A DNA stretch of 8,071 nucleotides, from positions 1 to 8,071 of the forward strand of contig JAFWJP010000073.1 of NCBI GenBank assembly GCA_017514645.1. Reading direction: 5' to 3'. The notes under the pieces were generated by a model. That model ran no database searches and had not been told where the DNA came from. It saw only the letters and a program-made list of their open reading frames with translations. The position numbers were made by a program, and so were the translations under genes. Source of the DNA: Solobacterium sp. GTDB lineage: Bacteria; Bacillota_I; Bacilli_A; Erysipelotrichales; Erysipelotrichaceae. Of the stretch, positions 1 through 6,255 are shown piece by piece (the first letter of the stretch is position 1; every line of letters begins with the position of its first letter).

Positions 1-1420
1 CAAGCATCCTGTCCTCCAGACCGAGTGACTGCAGGATCTCATATGCGGCATCGATCTGAATCCTGCCGCCGTCGACCAGAACCGCATCCGGCAGCCTTCC
101 GCCGTCTTTCAGCAAACGGAAATACCGCCGGTAGATGACTTCCTTCATGGAATCAATATCGGAATTCTGCGTATGCAGACGATACAGCCGGTATTCCTTT
201 TTGTTCGGAATTCCCTCATCGTAAACCACACAGGACGCGACCGTAAAAGTCCCGCTCGTGTGTGAGTTGTCAAAGAGCTCCACACGTGACATCCGCTTTC
301 CGGCAAGTCTGCTCAGTTCCGCTACGGCTTCTTCAGTAACCGTATCCTGACGCTCTACAACATGAAACTTCAGATCCAGCTGTTTCCGGGCATTCTGTAT
401 ACAGAGATCGATCAGTTGTTTCCGGTAGCCTTTCTGCGGCTGAACAACCTTGACTCCCAGAAAATCATCCAGAACATCGGTGACAGTTCCCATCGGCACG
501 ACAAGAGTTCCGGCTGACGGATGATCCTGATAGTACTGCAGAAGAAAGGAAATAAACTCATCTTCCGCTTCACCGTACAAAGGCTGCAGACGGAATTCCT
601 TGCTCAGGACGGCACCTCTGCGGACAAGAAAACCATTGACAGCGAGATATCCCCTGTCTGCGTACCAGGCAAAAACATCCAGATTATCTGCGGACCCTTT
701 CTCAATGATCTGCTTGTCAATGACTCTGGCAATGCTGTCGATCATTTCCTTGTATTCCGCAGCTTTTTCGAATTCAAGACGTTCCGCAGCCCGGTTCATC
801 CGTTCTTTCAGATCTTCTGTGATCTCCCTGGTGTCTCCGTTCAGGAAACGGGCACAGGCATTGACCATATCATCGTAAACCGCCGGATCTACCTTGTACT
901 CACAGGGTCCGAGACACTGTCCCATATGATAATAAAGACAGACTTTACCGGGCATGACCGTACACCTGCGGAACGGATACAGCTGCTGCAGGAGCTTCTG
1001 CGTCGTTCTGGCTGCGTACGCATCAGGGAACGGTCCGAAGTATCTCGCCTTTCTGTCCTTGCGGATATTCCTGGCCACCAGGATCCGGGGAAAGTCCTCT
1101 TTTGTCAGTTTGATGTACGGATAACTGCTGTCATCCATGAACTGGATGTTGTACTTGGGACGGTATTTTTTTATCAGATTGATTTCCAGGACAAGCGCTT
1201 CTTTTTCTGTACGCGTTACGATGAAATCAAAGTCCTCGATATTGCTGACCATCTTCGTCGTCTTGAAATCATGCGCACCGGTAAAATACTGGTTGACTCT
1301 GTTATGCAGGTTCTTGGCCTTGCCGACGTAGATGACCTCACCATTGCTGTCTTTCATCTGGTAGCTGCCCGGTTCGTTCGGCAGAAGTGCCAGTTTGGCT
1401 TTCAGATACTCTTTATCCAT
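1..1420 (-). CDS. uvrC: UvrABC excinuclease subunit C, 3' end beyond the window
   Basis: UvrC makes both incisions beside a DNA lesion after UvrA/UvrB have located it (nucleotide excision repair, cytoplasm). I translated 473 codons from the ATG at 1420; full-length UvrC is usually about 600 residues, so the C-terminal HhH region is off the left edge. The GIY-YIG nuclease spans about residues 14-93, with G18-S-Y20, Y31-V-G33, R41 and E79 at the expected places. Four cysteines (153, 161, 169, 173) match the Fe-S-type cluster seen in many UvrC proteins. A UVR (UvrB-binding) helix pair lies near 198-233. The RNase H-like second nuclease begins at about 370 and shows D384 (FDNSH), a likely D421, and D450 (VDGG). 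The start lies 3 bases after the mutS2 stop and no clear Shine-Dalgarno precedes it, so translation is probably coupled to mutS2. The reading frame is intact throughout the visible part. Confidence 0.96.
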   Translation of the reverse strand, partial: MDKEYLKAKLALLPNEPGSYQMKDSNGEVIYVGKAKNLHNRVNQYFTGAHDFKTTKMVSNIEDFDFIVTRTEKEALVLEINLIKKYRPKYNIQFMDDSSYPYIKLTKEDFPRILVARNIRKDRKARYFGPFPDAYAARTTQKLLQQLYPFRRCTVMPGKVCLYYHMGQCLGPCEYKVDPAVYDDMVNACARFLNGDTREITEDLKERMNRAAERLEFEKAAEYKEMIDSIARVIDKQIIEKGSADNLDVFAWYADRGYLAVNGFLVRRGAVLSKEFRLQPLYGEAEDEFISFLLQYYQDHPSAGTLVVPMGTVTDVLDDFLGVKVVQPQKGYRKQLIDLCIQNARKQLDLKFHVVERQDTVTEEAVAELSRLAGKRMSRVELFDNSHTSGTFTVASCVVYDEGIPNKKEYRLYRLHTQNSDIDSMKEVIYRRYFRLLKDGGRLPDAVLVDGGRIQIDAAYEILQSLGLEDRML

Positions 1421-1423
1421 GGC

Positions 1424-3727
1424 TTATTTCAGCACAACGATCGTTGCGCCGGTGCCGCCTTCCTTCGGCATACCGAGATGATAACTCTCTACAGACCGGT
1501 CCGCGGCCAGCATTTTGTGGACCGCCTTCCGCAGCGCACCGGTACCGTCTCCGTGAATAATACGGAACGTGTTCAATCCATGCACCTTCGCGTCATCCAT
1601 ATAGGACGCAAGCACATCCATCGCTTCATCCACATGCATGCCGATCAGATTGCACTCAATCGGCATACTGTCAAAGACAGATCCGCTGCTGACACTGACA
1701 CTTGCAGTATTCTTCTTTGCAGGCATGACTTTGAGGCTGTGGTGGATCTGGGAAGATTTTACCCGCATCTGTCGTCCGTTGAGATCGATCAGAATATCCT
1801 TTCTGCGCACTTCCAGTACGCGGGCTGGTGTAGTACTTCCGTAGAGTTCAACAACATCTCCAGGTCTGTAGCTGTCTTCTTCATGTTCTGTTTCTGCTTC
1901 TTCGGCAGCAGGCAGAAGCTTGCTGACCTCCAGTACTTCATGATACTTGGCCGTACCTTTCATACTGCGCATCTCGGACAGGATCTGTTCCGCTTCTTCT
2001 CTGACTGAAGCCAGATAGGCTTCTGCTTCCCTGCGGCTTTTCTCCTTCAGGCCTTCTTTTTCATACGCAAGAACATGTTCCCTGTGCTTGATCTGTTTCT
2101 CCATCTCCTCAACTTCTGCCAGACGCTCATTGAGGATCCGTTCCTTCTCGTAGTTCTCATTCAGCTGTTCTTCGAGCCTTTCGATCAGTTCGTCTTCCTC
2201 CGTCTGTGCCTGACTGCGCAGAAAACGTGCATAGTTGATGATCCCGGAAGGCAGTCCGTATCTCGCTGCGACTTCCAGCGCATTGGAACGGCCGGCAACA
2301 CCTTCAATAAAACGATAAGTCGGCCGGAGTTCTTCCATATCGAACTGAACAGACGCTACCAGAATATCATCATGACGTTTTCCATAGCTTTTCAGACGGC
2401 TGTAGTGCGTTGTCGCAACCGTCATTGTTCTGCGCTGCCGGAGTTCGTTCATGATCGCTATGGCGAGGCTTTCTCCTTCTTTCGGGTCAGTTCCGGAACC
2501 GATCTCATCCAGTAGAGCAAGACTGTTTTCCGTTGCATTCGCAATGACTTCCGTCAGTTTCCGTACATGGGCGCTGAAACTGGACAAGGAAGCCGCCACA
2601 CTCTGATCATCACCGATGTCCGCGAATACATGATCAAAATACGGTATCCTGGCTTCATCCGCCGATACCGGATAACCGCAGTACGTCAGCAGAACAAACA
2701 GACCGATGATCTTCATGGATACTGTTTTTCCGCCGGTGTTCGGACCTGTAATGAGCAGAGTCGTCCTCGGTGCCTCAATATGATAGTCGTTCGCAACAAC
2801 CATGGTATCATCAATGAGCGGATGACGGGCACGTTTCAGGATCAGTGAGCGTTCCTGGGTCAGTTCAGCCGCAACGGCTCTGTGCGCAGCACCCCACTGG
2901 GCTTTCGCAAACAAAGCATCCAGGATCGCTGTTGTCATCAGATTGGCTCTCTCTTCAACAGCGTCCTTCCTGACAAGCATGGTCAGTTCCCGCAGAATAC
3001 GTTCGATTTCATCCTGTTCCCTGGAAAGGAGTTCCTGTTTACGGTTATTGGCCGGAATCAGGACTGCCGGTTCTATATAGGATGCCTGACCGGAGGCTGA
3101 GTCTCCGTAGATCATGCCGCCGAAACGGTTCTTGTCCTGGGCCTTGACCAGGATGACAGCCCGGCTTCCGCGGTATGTAACGATTCCGTCTACAATACTG
3201 TCACTGTTTGTCGCAATGAAATGCTGAACAGCATTGGTGATCTGCTGATCCGCTGCATGAAGTTCCCGGCGTATCTGCCGCAGTTCAGCGGAAGCATCAT
3301 CTACCACCTCACCGTAATCATTGATCGCTTTGCCGATCTTCTGCTCTGTCGCTGGGTGCACAACAAGCGTATCGGTCAGATCCTTCAGCGCTTCATGCGG
3401 CTGTTCAATGGAACGTTCATAGGCTGCTGCAGAACGCAGACCACGGATAAACATCATTACATCCAGCAGTTCCTGTACTGTCAGCGTGCGGGACTTCTCT
3501 GCATCATTCAGCGCCGCGGTAATATCCCGGATACCGTAAAACGGCATCGGTCCGTAATGAACCACAGCATTCAGAGCATCCCGGATCCGTTCATTGTCCC
3601 TTTGTATGATCAGAGGATCATAGGAAGGAACCGTATTTCTTATCATGTCCAGACCAAGCGAAAACGAACAGTATTGTTCTGTTTCCTTCAGTATCGTATC
3701 CAATTCAAGACTGGAAGAAAGACTCAT
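1424..3727 (-). CDS. mutS2: MutS2 ATPase with Smr domain (ribosome-collision/recombination factor)
   Basis: The 767-residue length is typical of MutS2, which is known to suppress recombination and, in B. subtilis, to split collided ribosomes. It lacks the mismatch-recognition domain of MutS1. The core and clamp cover about residues 1-310. The ATPase shows Walker A GPNTGGKT (328-335), a DDQS...SSFSAH signature loop (373-387), Walker B ending LLDE (405-408), the SGTDPKEG segment (411-418) and the switch histidine TTH (439-441). A charged coiled coil runs about 505-600 and a KOW/SH3-like segment about 618-662. The Smr domain (690-767) keeps HGDGTG (725-730), but its LDxR motif reads C692-N-L-I695, so the acidic and arginine positions are missing. 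The ATG overlaps the cvpA-like stop as ATGA, and a GGAGG core lies about 10 bases upstream, which supports this start. ATPase function looks intact; nuclease function of the Smr domain is doubtful. Confidence 0.97.
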   Translation of the reverse strand: MSLSSSLELDTILKETEQYCSFSLGLDMIRNTVPSYDPLIIQRDNERIRDALNAVVHYGPMPFYGIRDITAALNDAEKSRTLTVQELLDVMMFIRGLRSAAAYERSIEQPHEALKDLTDTLVVHPATEQKIGKAINDYGEVVDDASAELRQIRRELHAADQQITNAVQHFIATNSDSIVDGIVTYRGSRAVILVKAQDKNRFGGMIYGDSASGQASYIEPAVLIPANNRKQELLSREQDEIERILRELTMLVRKDAVEERANLMTTAILDALFAKAQWGAAHRAVAAELTQERSLILKRARHPLIDDTMVVANDYHIEAPRTTLLITGPNTGGKTVSMKIIGLFVLLTYCGYPVSADEARIPYFDHVFADIGDDQSVAASLSSFSAHVRKLTEVIANATENSLALLDEIGSGTDPKEGESLAIAIMNELRQRRTMTVATTHYSRLKSYGKRHDDILVASVQFDMEELRPTYRFIEGVAGRSNALEVAARYGLPSGIINYARFLRSQAQTEEDELIERLEEQLNENYEKERILNERLAEVEEMEKQIKHREHVLAYEKEGLKEKSRREAEAYLASVREEAEQILSEMRSMKGTAKYHEVLEVSKLLPAAEEAETEHEEDSYRPGDVVELYGSTTPARVLEVRRKDILIDLNGRQMRVKSSQIHHSLKVMPAKKNTASVSVSSGSVFDSMPIECNLIGMHVDEAMDVLASYMDDAKVHGLNTFRIIHGDGTGALRKAVHKMLAADRSVESYHLGMPKEGGTGATIVVLK

Positions 3728-4383
3728 TCTCCTGTACCCTCCGCCTGTTCATATCCATGTTCCTCAAGCCAGCTCTCAATCATATGAATATCCTTATCAT
3801 CAAGATTCCTGATCTCTTCATAGACTTTGTCAAGGATCCGAGAACCATCTACTGTCAGACCGCATTCTTCCGCAGCAAAGACAACACCGTCCTTGATCGT
3901 CGAAAACAATGTCAGTTCCTGGATCTTCACACCGTTCTTAACGATTCCGGTATTGAGAATGAAACAAAGAATGAAGACCCACACGGTCGCTGTAACAATG
4001 CCGAACAGACCGCCAAGAAGACTGCCGATCTGTTTGAACACAGGCACCTCCTGCAGCCCTTCCATAAGTTTTTCCAGGAGATGAAACACCAGACGGGCGA
4101 CCAAGAACAGAATTAGAAAACAGACCAGTTCGTTCATATACAGATAGATCTGATCAGCGAACAGCGTATCCTGGAACGGTGTCAGTGAACGCGGCCACAG
4201 ATGCAGATAGGAACTCATCAGCGTACAATAGCGGAACGCAATGACCAAAGACGCAATCGTACCGATCGTTGTGACGATCTGATACAGAACACCGCGTTTC
4301 CAGCCTGCCAGGAAAAACAGCAGATAGAAAACGATAATACCGATATTGATATAAAGACTCCAAGATTCCGGAATACTGAACAT
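3724..4383 (-). CDS. CvpA-family multispanning membrane protein
   Basis: This encodes 219 residues from the ATG at 4383. Four hydrophobic segments are visible at about 11-26, 33-50, 84-104 and 122-144. The first carries the AGWKRG turn and the last the SLLGGLFGIV pattern typical of the CvpA (colicin V production) family. An acidic hydrophilic tail of about 70 residues follows the last segment and makes the protein longer than many family members (commonly 160-180). The molecular role of Firmicutes CvpA proteins is not settled. I chose 4383 over the in-frame ATG at 4440 because the extra 19 residues look unlike this family, and because an AGGGG sequence sits 5 bases before 4383. It is the first gene of the operon with mutS2 and uvrC and ends in an ATGA overlap with mutS2. 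B. subtilis also has a CvpA gene (yshB) upstream of mutS2, which supports the assignment. Confidence 0.85.
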   Translation of the reverse strand: MFSIPESWSLYINIGIIVFYLLFFLAGWKRGVLYQIVTTIGTIASLVIAFRYCTLMSSYLHLWPRSLTPFQDTLFADQIYLYMNELVCFLILFLVARLVFHLLEKLMEGLQEVPVFKQIGSLLGGLFGIVTATVWVFILCFILNTGIVKNGVKIQELTLFSTIKDGVVFAAEECGLTVDGSRILDKVYEEIRNLDDKDIHMIESWLEEHGYEQAEGTGE

Positions 4384-4388
4384 AATAG

Positions 4389-4393
4389 CCCCT
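4389..4393 (-). promoter_or_regulatory. Ribosome binding site that sets the cvpA-like start
   Basis: Read on the minus strand, AGGGG lies 5 bases before the ATG at 4383. No comparable purine run precedes the alternative in-frame ATG at 4440. This favours the shorter 219-residue protein. Confidence 0.6.
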
Positions 4394-4405
4394 GCTTTCC
4401 TATCT

Positions 4406-4434
4406 ATGTTACCCGTTTTGCACCACCAGCGCAA
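4406..4434 (-). promoter_or_regulatory. Candidate promoter for cvpA-mutS2-uvrC
   Basis: On the minus strand TTGCGC (4434-4429) and TAACAT (4411-4406) are separated by exactly 17 bases. They resemble sigma-A -35 and -10 boxes, matching the consensus at 3 of 6 and 4 of 6 positions. The predicted start of transcription, near 4399, is upstream of the AGGGG site and the ATG at 4383. The matches are weak; spacing and position are the main support. Confidence 0.35.
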
Positions 4435-4435
4435 A
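4417..4435. repeat. Small inverted repeat in the divergent promoter region
   Basis: TTTGC (4417-4421) and GCAAA (4431-4435) form 5-base arms around 9 bases. The repeat covers the candidate -35 boxes of both divergent genes, as an operator would. Five-base arms can easily arise by chance, so this is only a candidate. Confidence 0.2.
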
Positions 4436-4448
4436 TTCATGGTACTAT
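4418..4448 (+). promoter_or_regulatory. Candidate promoter for rnhC
   Basis: TTGCAC (4418-4423) and TACTAT (4443-4448) resemble -35 and -10 boxes with a longish 19-base spacer. A start six or seven bases after the -10 box would fall at about 4455, the A of the rnhC ATG. The boxes are imperfect, and no alternative promoter stands out in the 71-base gap between the divergent genes. Confidence 0.28.
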
Positions 4449-4454
4449 TTCAAT

Positions 4455-5297
4455 ATGGCTGACATGATTACACTGACACTTGATCCGGAAACATCTGAGA
4501 TCCTGATGAATGATTTCAGCACCTTCCGCACCGATCCGCCGCAGTACGCACTCTTCCAGTGCAGGATCGACGGCTGTACGATCACGCTGTACAAGAGCGG
4601 AAAAGCTGTGTTCCAGGGCCGAACAGCTGCTCAATACGCCGGAAAATACCGTACCGCCGCAGATACCGTTCTGCCGCAGGCCGGTTCGGATGAAGTAGGT
4701 ACCGGAGATTATTTCGGTCCGGTATGTGTCGCAGCGACCGTCCTGGACCGGGAATCCTGGTCAAAAGTCAATCAGCTCGGCGTCCGTGATTCCAAGCAGC
4801 TGACTGACAGCGATATCCGCAGAATAGCACCGGACCTGATACGGCTTCTGCCGCACAGCCTGCTGATCGTCAGTCCGGAAAAGTACAACGATATCCACCG
4901 GCAGTACAATATGAACGCTGTCAAAAGCCTGCTTCACAATCAGGCATACAACAATCTCCGGAAAAAGACTGCCCTTCCTTCCCTGATCGTGATCGATCAG
5001 TTCACACCGGAATCGTCCTATTACCGATACCTGAAAGGACGCGGTGATATCGTAACAGGCATCCGGTTCGAAACAAAGGCAGAAGACAAATACCCGGCTG
5101 TAGGCGCTGCCAGCATCATCGCCCGATACGCTTTTCTCTGTGAAATGGACCGGATCAGTGAAGAATGGCAGATGGAATTCCGCAAAGGTGCCGGCACCGA
5201 CGTGGATGAATGCGCAAAGCGCTTTACGGAACGCTACGGTAAGGAACAACTGTACCGCGTTGCCAAACTGCATTTCAAAAATACAGAGCGGATCTGA
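4455..5297 (+). CDS. rnhC: Ribonuclease HIII
   Basis: RNase HIII cleaves the RNA strand of RNA:DNA hybrids such as R-loops and primers; in Bacillus-type bacteria it is the counterpart of RNase HII with an added N-terminal substrate-binding domain. The 280-residue protein has that TBP-like domain at about 1-65, including the ITLYKSGKAVFQG segment (43-55). The catalytic domain opens with GSDEVGTGDYFGP (77-89), which supplies D79 and E80. It continues with RDSKQL (111-116), IDQF containing D181 with E186 nearby, and the AVGAASIIAR segment (215-224). The acidic cluster and length are normal for the family. The start could be M1 (4455) or M4 (4464); neither has a recognisable Shine-Dalgarno, and no in-frame ATG, GTG or TTG was found in about 55 bases upstream. 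The last codons and the stop form part of the downstream terminator hairpin. Confidence 0.95.
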   Translation: MADMITLTLDPETSEILMNDFSTFRTDPPQYALFQCRIDGCTITLYKSGKAVFQGRTAAQYAGKYRTAADTVLPQAGSDEVGTGDYFGPVCVAATVLDRESWSKVNQLGVRDSKQLTDSDIRRIAPDLIRLLPHSLLIVSPEKYNDIHRQYNMNAVKSLLHNQAYNNLRKKTALPSLIVIDQFTPESSYYRYLKGRGDIVTGIRFETKAEDKYPAVGAASIIARYAFLCEMDRISEEWQMEFRKGAGTDVDECAKRFTERYGKEQLYRVAKLHFKNTERI

Positions 5298-5314
5298 CGA
5301 TCCGCTCATTTTTT
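5277..5314. terminator. Bidirectional Rho-independent terminator shared by rnhC and the flavodoxin gene
   Basis: GAGCGGATC (5286-5294) and GATCCGCTC (5299-5307) pair perfectly over 9 bases around a TGAC loop. On the plus strand one A and then six T (5309-5314) follow the stem. On the minus strand TGTATTTTT (5285-5277) follows it. The rnhC stop codon TGA (5295-5297) sits in the loop, and the opposing stop codon (5308-5306) overlaps the base of the stem. The plus-strand T tract is the template of the two terminal lysine codons of the flavodoxin gene. Confidence 0.88.
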
Positions 5315-5758
5315 CAGATGTTCATAGAAAGATGCAGCCAGCCGGATATCCGTGGCATTCGGATGATCTTTGGAGATTCCGCCGACAAGTTTCAGCGGTC
5401 CGAAGGTATCATAGCCCGGACAGCCGTAACTGCCGATGATCCGGCATCCCCGGGTCCGCAGGATCTCATGGAGCCTGTTGACATACCCATCACGCTTGAT
5501 CCCGTAAGTATACAGGGTAAAGACAGCCGTCCCCCGCGGCAAGGTCTCAGCGTATGCCAGAAGAGGTTTGCTGAAGGAACCATAATAGATTCCCGAGGCA
5601 AGACCGACAAGATCATATTCCTTCAACGAAGCTGCACGTGCTTCGTTGATCGTCATGACTGTGATTTCCGGAAACTCTTCCGCCAGTGCATCGGCGACTT
5701 TTCTTGTGTTGCCGTGATGCGGGGAATCACAGACGATCAATGTTCTAAACTGCTTCAT
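5306..5758 (-). CDS. Flavodoxin-like FMN protein
   Basis: This encodes a compact 150-residue flavodoxin fold, expected to bind FMN non-covalently and act in cytoplasmic electron transfer or as a small reductase; the redox partner cannot be read from sequence. After the first beta strand (RTLIVCDS, 5-12) comes a phosphate-binding loop S12-P-H-H-G16-N-T18-R, which differs slightly from the usual T/SxTGxT. The segment SGIYYGSFSKPLL (55-67) fits the second FMN loop. The stretch CPGYDTFGPLKLVGGISKDHPNATDI (113-138 in outline) is characteristic of small Bacillota flavodoxin-family proteins annotated only at family level. The ATG lies inside the end of the deaminase gene (14-base overlap), and a GGAAAAGG-type site precedes it by about 6 bases. 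It is the last gene of its operon and ends 8 bases from the converging rnhC stop. Confidence 0.85.
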   Translation of the reverse strand: MKQFRTLIVCDSPHHGNTRKVADALAEEFPEITVMTINEARAASLKEYDLVGLASGIYYGSFSKPLLAYAETLPRGTAVFTLYTYGIKRDGYVNRLHEILRTRGCRIIGSYGCPGYDTFGPLKLVGGISKDHPNATDIRLAASFYEHLKK

Positions 5759-6242
5759 TCGGAACCTTTTCCACGCTCAGACGAATGGTGTTTTCAATCC
5801 GCACGAGTTCTACACCGGCTGCCTTGAGCATGCGCTTGCTGGCCTGTGTCGCTTCCGTATCCGCGTATTTGTCCGATTCGTAGACGATCCGGGTAATACC
5901 GGACTGGATGATTGCTTTCGCGCATTCATTGCACGGAAACAGGGATACATACAAAGTGCACCCGCGTACCGGGCGGGCACTGTTGAGGATCGCATTCAGT
6001 TCCGCGTGTACGACAAACGCGTACTTCATCTCCAGCAGATTTCTGCCCTCCCTTTCCCAGGGAAACTCATCATCGCTGCATCCTTTCGGAAATCCGTTGT
6101 ATCCGACAGAAACAACACGATGATTCTCATCAACGATTGCCGCGCCTACCTGCGTATTCGGATCCTTGGAGCGCAGTGCGGAAAGATGGGCAAGTCCCAT
6201 GAAGTATTCATCCCACGAAAGTGTATCGGTTCTTTTCGGCAT
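5745..6242 (-). CDS. comEB: dCMP deaminase (ComEB family)
   Basis: Deoxycytidylate deaminase converts dCMP to dUMP, the substrate of thymidylate synthase, in the cytoplasm. The 165-residue protein is of normal length. The zinc site is complete: H79-A-E81 supplies a ligand and the catalytic glutamate, and P103-C104-N-E-C107 supplies the two cysteine ligands. The N-terminal SWDEYFMGLAHLSALRSKDPNTQVGA region and GYNGFPKGCSD (48-58) are typical of dCMP rather than CMP/dC or tRNA-adenosine deaminases. A strong ribosome binding site, AGGAGG with about 5 bases spacing, partly overlaps the stop codon of the preceding rhomboid gene, so coupling is likely. In many Bacillota comEB lies between comEA and comEC; here neither neighbour is present, so no link to competence should be read into the symbol. 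Confidence 0.93.
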   Translation of the reverse strand: MPKRTDTLSWDEYFMGLAHLSALRSKDPNTQVGAAIVDENHRVVSVGYNGFPKGCSDDEFPWEREGRNLLEMKYAFVVHAELNAILNSARPVRGCTLYVSLFPCNECAKAIIQSGITRIVYESDKYADTEATQASKRMLKAAGVELVRIENTIRLSVEKVPNEAV

Positions 6243-6243
6243 A

Positions 6244-6255
6244 TTTCCCTCCTCA
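6244..6255 (-). promoter_or_regulatory. Strong ribosome binding site fused to the upstream stop codon
   Basis: The minus strand reads TGAGGAGGGAAAT and then the ATG of the deaminase. The first TGA is the rhomboid stop codon, so a ribosome terminating on the rhomboid gene is positioned on the next Shine-Dalgarno. This supports the deaminase start at 6242. Confidence 0.75.

Noticed and set aside
521..2008. A 495-codon open frame on the plus strand crossing the uvrC/mutS2 junction
   Set aside because: It is antisense to two well-recognised genes, its product resembles no family I know and has no domain pattern, and it has no convincing ribosome binding site.
3221..3787. A 188-codon plus-strand frame opposite the mutS2 start
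   Set aside because: It lies wholly opposite the N terminus of MutS2 and the end of cvpA; no family resemblance or initiation signal was seen.
4384..4440. A 19-residue N-terminal extension of the cvpA-like protein starting at 4440
   Set aside because: No ribosome binding site is evident there, the extra residues do not look like the family, and the extension would occupy the candidate promoter.
4384..4454. LexA (SOS) operator for the repair operon
   Set aside because: I looked for GAAC-N4-GTTC-type and CTGT-type boxes in the divergent gap and found none.
4761..5309. A 182-codon open frame opposite rnhC
   Set aside because: RNase HIII is well supported on the plus strand; this is a shadow frame.
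5745..6242. Reading the comEB-type deaminase as part of a competence operon
   Set aside because: No comEA or comEC is adjacent, and the protein has all features of a normal dCMP deaminase.
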